Translations under genes and position numbers: made by a program
The notes under the pieces: model-generated
Seen by the model: the letters and a program-made list of their open reading frames with translations, nothing else
Database searches by the model: none
What the model was told of the DNA's origin: nothing
Shown: positions 63,774 to 64,000 of the stretch, piece by piece
Layout of the letters: every line of letters begins with the position of its first letter
Position numbering within the stretch: the first letter of the stretch is position 1
NCBI GenBank assembly: GCA_038116945.1
Contig: JAYOEY010000012.1
Coordinates: 1 to 64,000 of the forward strand
Direction: 5' to 3'
Length of the DNA: 64,000 bases
Source: JAYOEY01 sp038116945
GTDB taxonomy: Bacteria > Pseudomonadota > Alphaproteobacteria > MPNO01 > UBA2964

Positions 63774-64000
63774 ATGATCGACCGGATCAACAATCTGGTC
63801 CTGTGCACTTTTCTCGCGGCGATGCCGCTTGCGGGAATCCTGTGGATTTTCTCGGTCCCCGATTATTTCGAGGCCGGTCTGGTTTCCGAACAGGCCACGA
63901 CCTTTATCCTTGGCCTCGGGCTCGGCGCCGCGTTTCTCAAATATCCCTACGGCCAGAAGGCCGGGATCGTCGAGCTGGTCCTGTCGCTGGTGGGCGCGGG
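63774..64000 (+). CDS. TRAP transporter permease, N-terminal part (cut by window end)
   Basis: ATG at 63774, open to the last base, 75 residues visible. MIDRINNLVLCTFLAAMPLA and IVELVLSLVGAG are hydrophobic segments, and QATTFILGLGLGAAFLKYPY fits the start of fused TAXI-associated TRAP permeases (4TM/12TM). Position directly after the TAXI receptor supports this. The 3' end is outside the window. Confidence 0.75.
   Translation, partial: MIDRINNLVLCTFLAAMPLAGILWIFSVPDYFEAGLVSEQATTFILGLGLGAAFLKYPYGQKAGIVELVLSLVGA

Noticed and set aside
1..64000. Mobile elements, tRNA or rRNA genes
   Set aside because: No transposase, integrase, terminal inverted repeats, cloverleaf or rRNA sequence was seen.

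Overview
The window is high-GC bacterial chromosomal DNA from a draft assembly (one run of 100 N), most likely from a free-living alphaproteobacterium. This is inferred from the codon bias, the tripartite-tricarboxylate (Bug/TctC) and TAXI receptors, the RTX/type I secretion genes and the many aromatic-catabolism genes. There is no rRNA or tRNA gene to confirm it. No phage, insertion sequence or CRISPR array was seen.

Layout. 1-15037: a giant FecR-RTX secreted protein (its start lies before the window) with its type I secretion ATPase and HlyD-type adaptor. 15038-18785: a RadD-like helicase and RecQ, divergent. 18822-28652: a catabolic region with a VOC protein, a MetE-core protein, a solute-binding protein, a flavin monooxygenase, a ThDP enzyme, an LVIVD protein, and a gentisate-type set (dioxygenase, CMD protein, FAH hydrolase). 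28727-31759: an orphan AceE-like E1 divergent from an Lrp regulator. 31831-42615: three Bug receptors mixed with a second gentisate-dioxygenase-like cupin, two more MetE-core proteins, a second flavin monooxygenase, a lytic transglycosylase and a GMC oxidoreductase. 42692-45768: a peroxiredoxin with an in-frame TGA, a secreted unknown, a dienelactone-hydrolase-like protein and an AbrB-type membrane protein. 45905-53984: a Rieske oxygenase followed by an Fe3+/spermidine-type ABC importer, an MFS carrier, a GFA protein and a hydrolase. 53981-61343: a second aromatic cluster ending in maleylacetate reductase and dienelactone hydrolase. 61496-64000: a fourth MetE-core protein with a TAXI TRAP receptor and the start of its permease.

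How the genes fit together. The region looks like a scavenging and catabolism island. Periplasmic receptors capture small organic acids or aromatic compounds, oxygenases hydroxylate or cleave them, and FAH, DLH and maleylacetate reductase send products to central metabolism. A second theme is methyl or sulfur chemistry: four stand-alone MetE catalytic-domain proteins each lie next to a receptor, two lie next to DszC-type flavin monooxygenases, and an MdeB/MdeR-like pair is present.

The most notable find is the gene at 42692-43144 (minus strand). It reads as a complete 150-residue peroxiredoxin only if the in-frame TGA at 43007-43009 is decoded. That TGA sits exactly at the peroxidatic cysteine and is followed by a SECIS-like hairpin, so the gene probably encodes a selenocysteine peroxiredoxin. 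A second point of practical value is that the N gap at 3818-3917 is flanked by the same 55 bases on both sides. Merging the copies restores one reading frame through the whole RTX gene.
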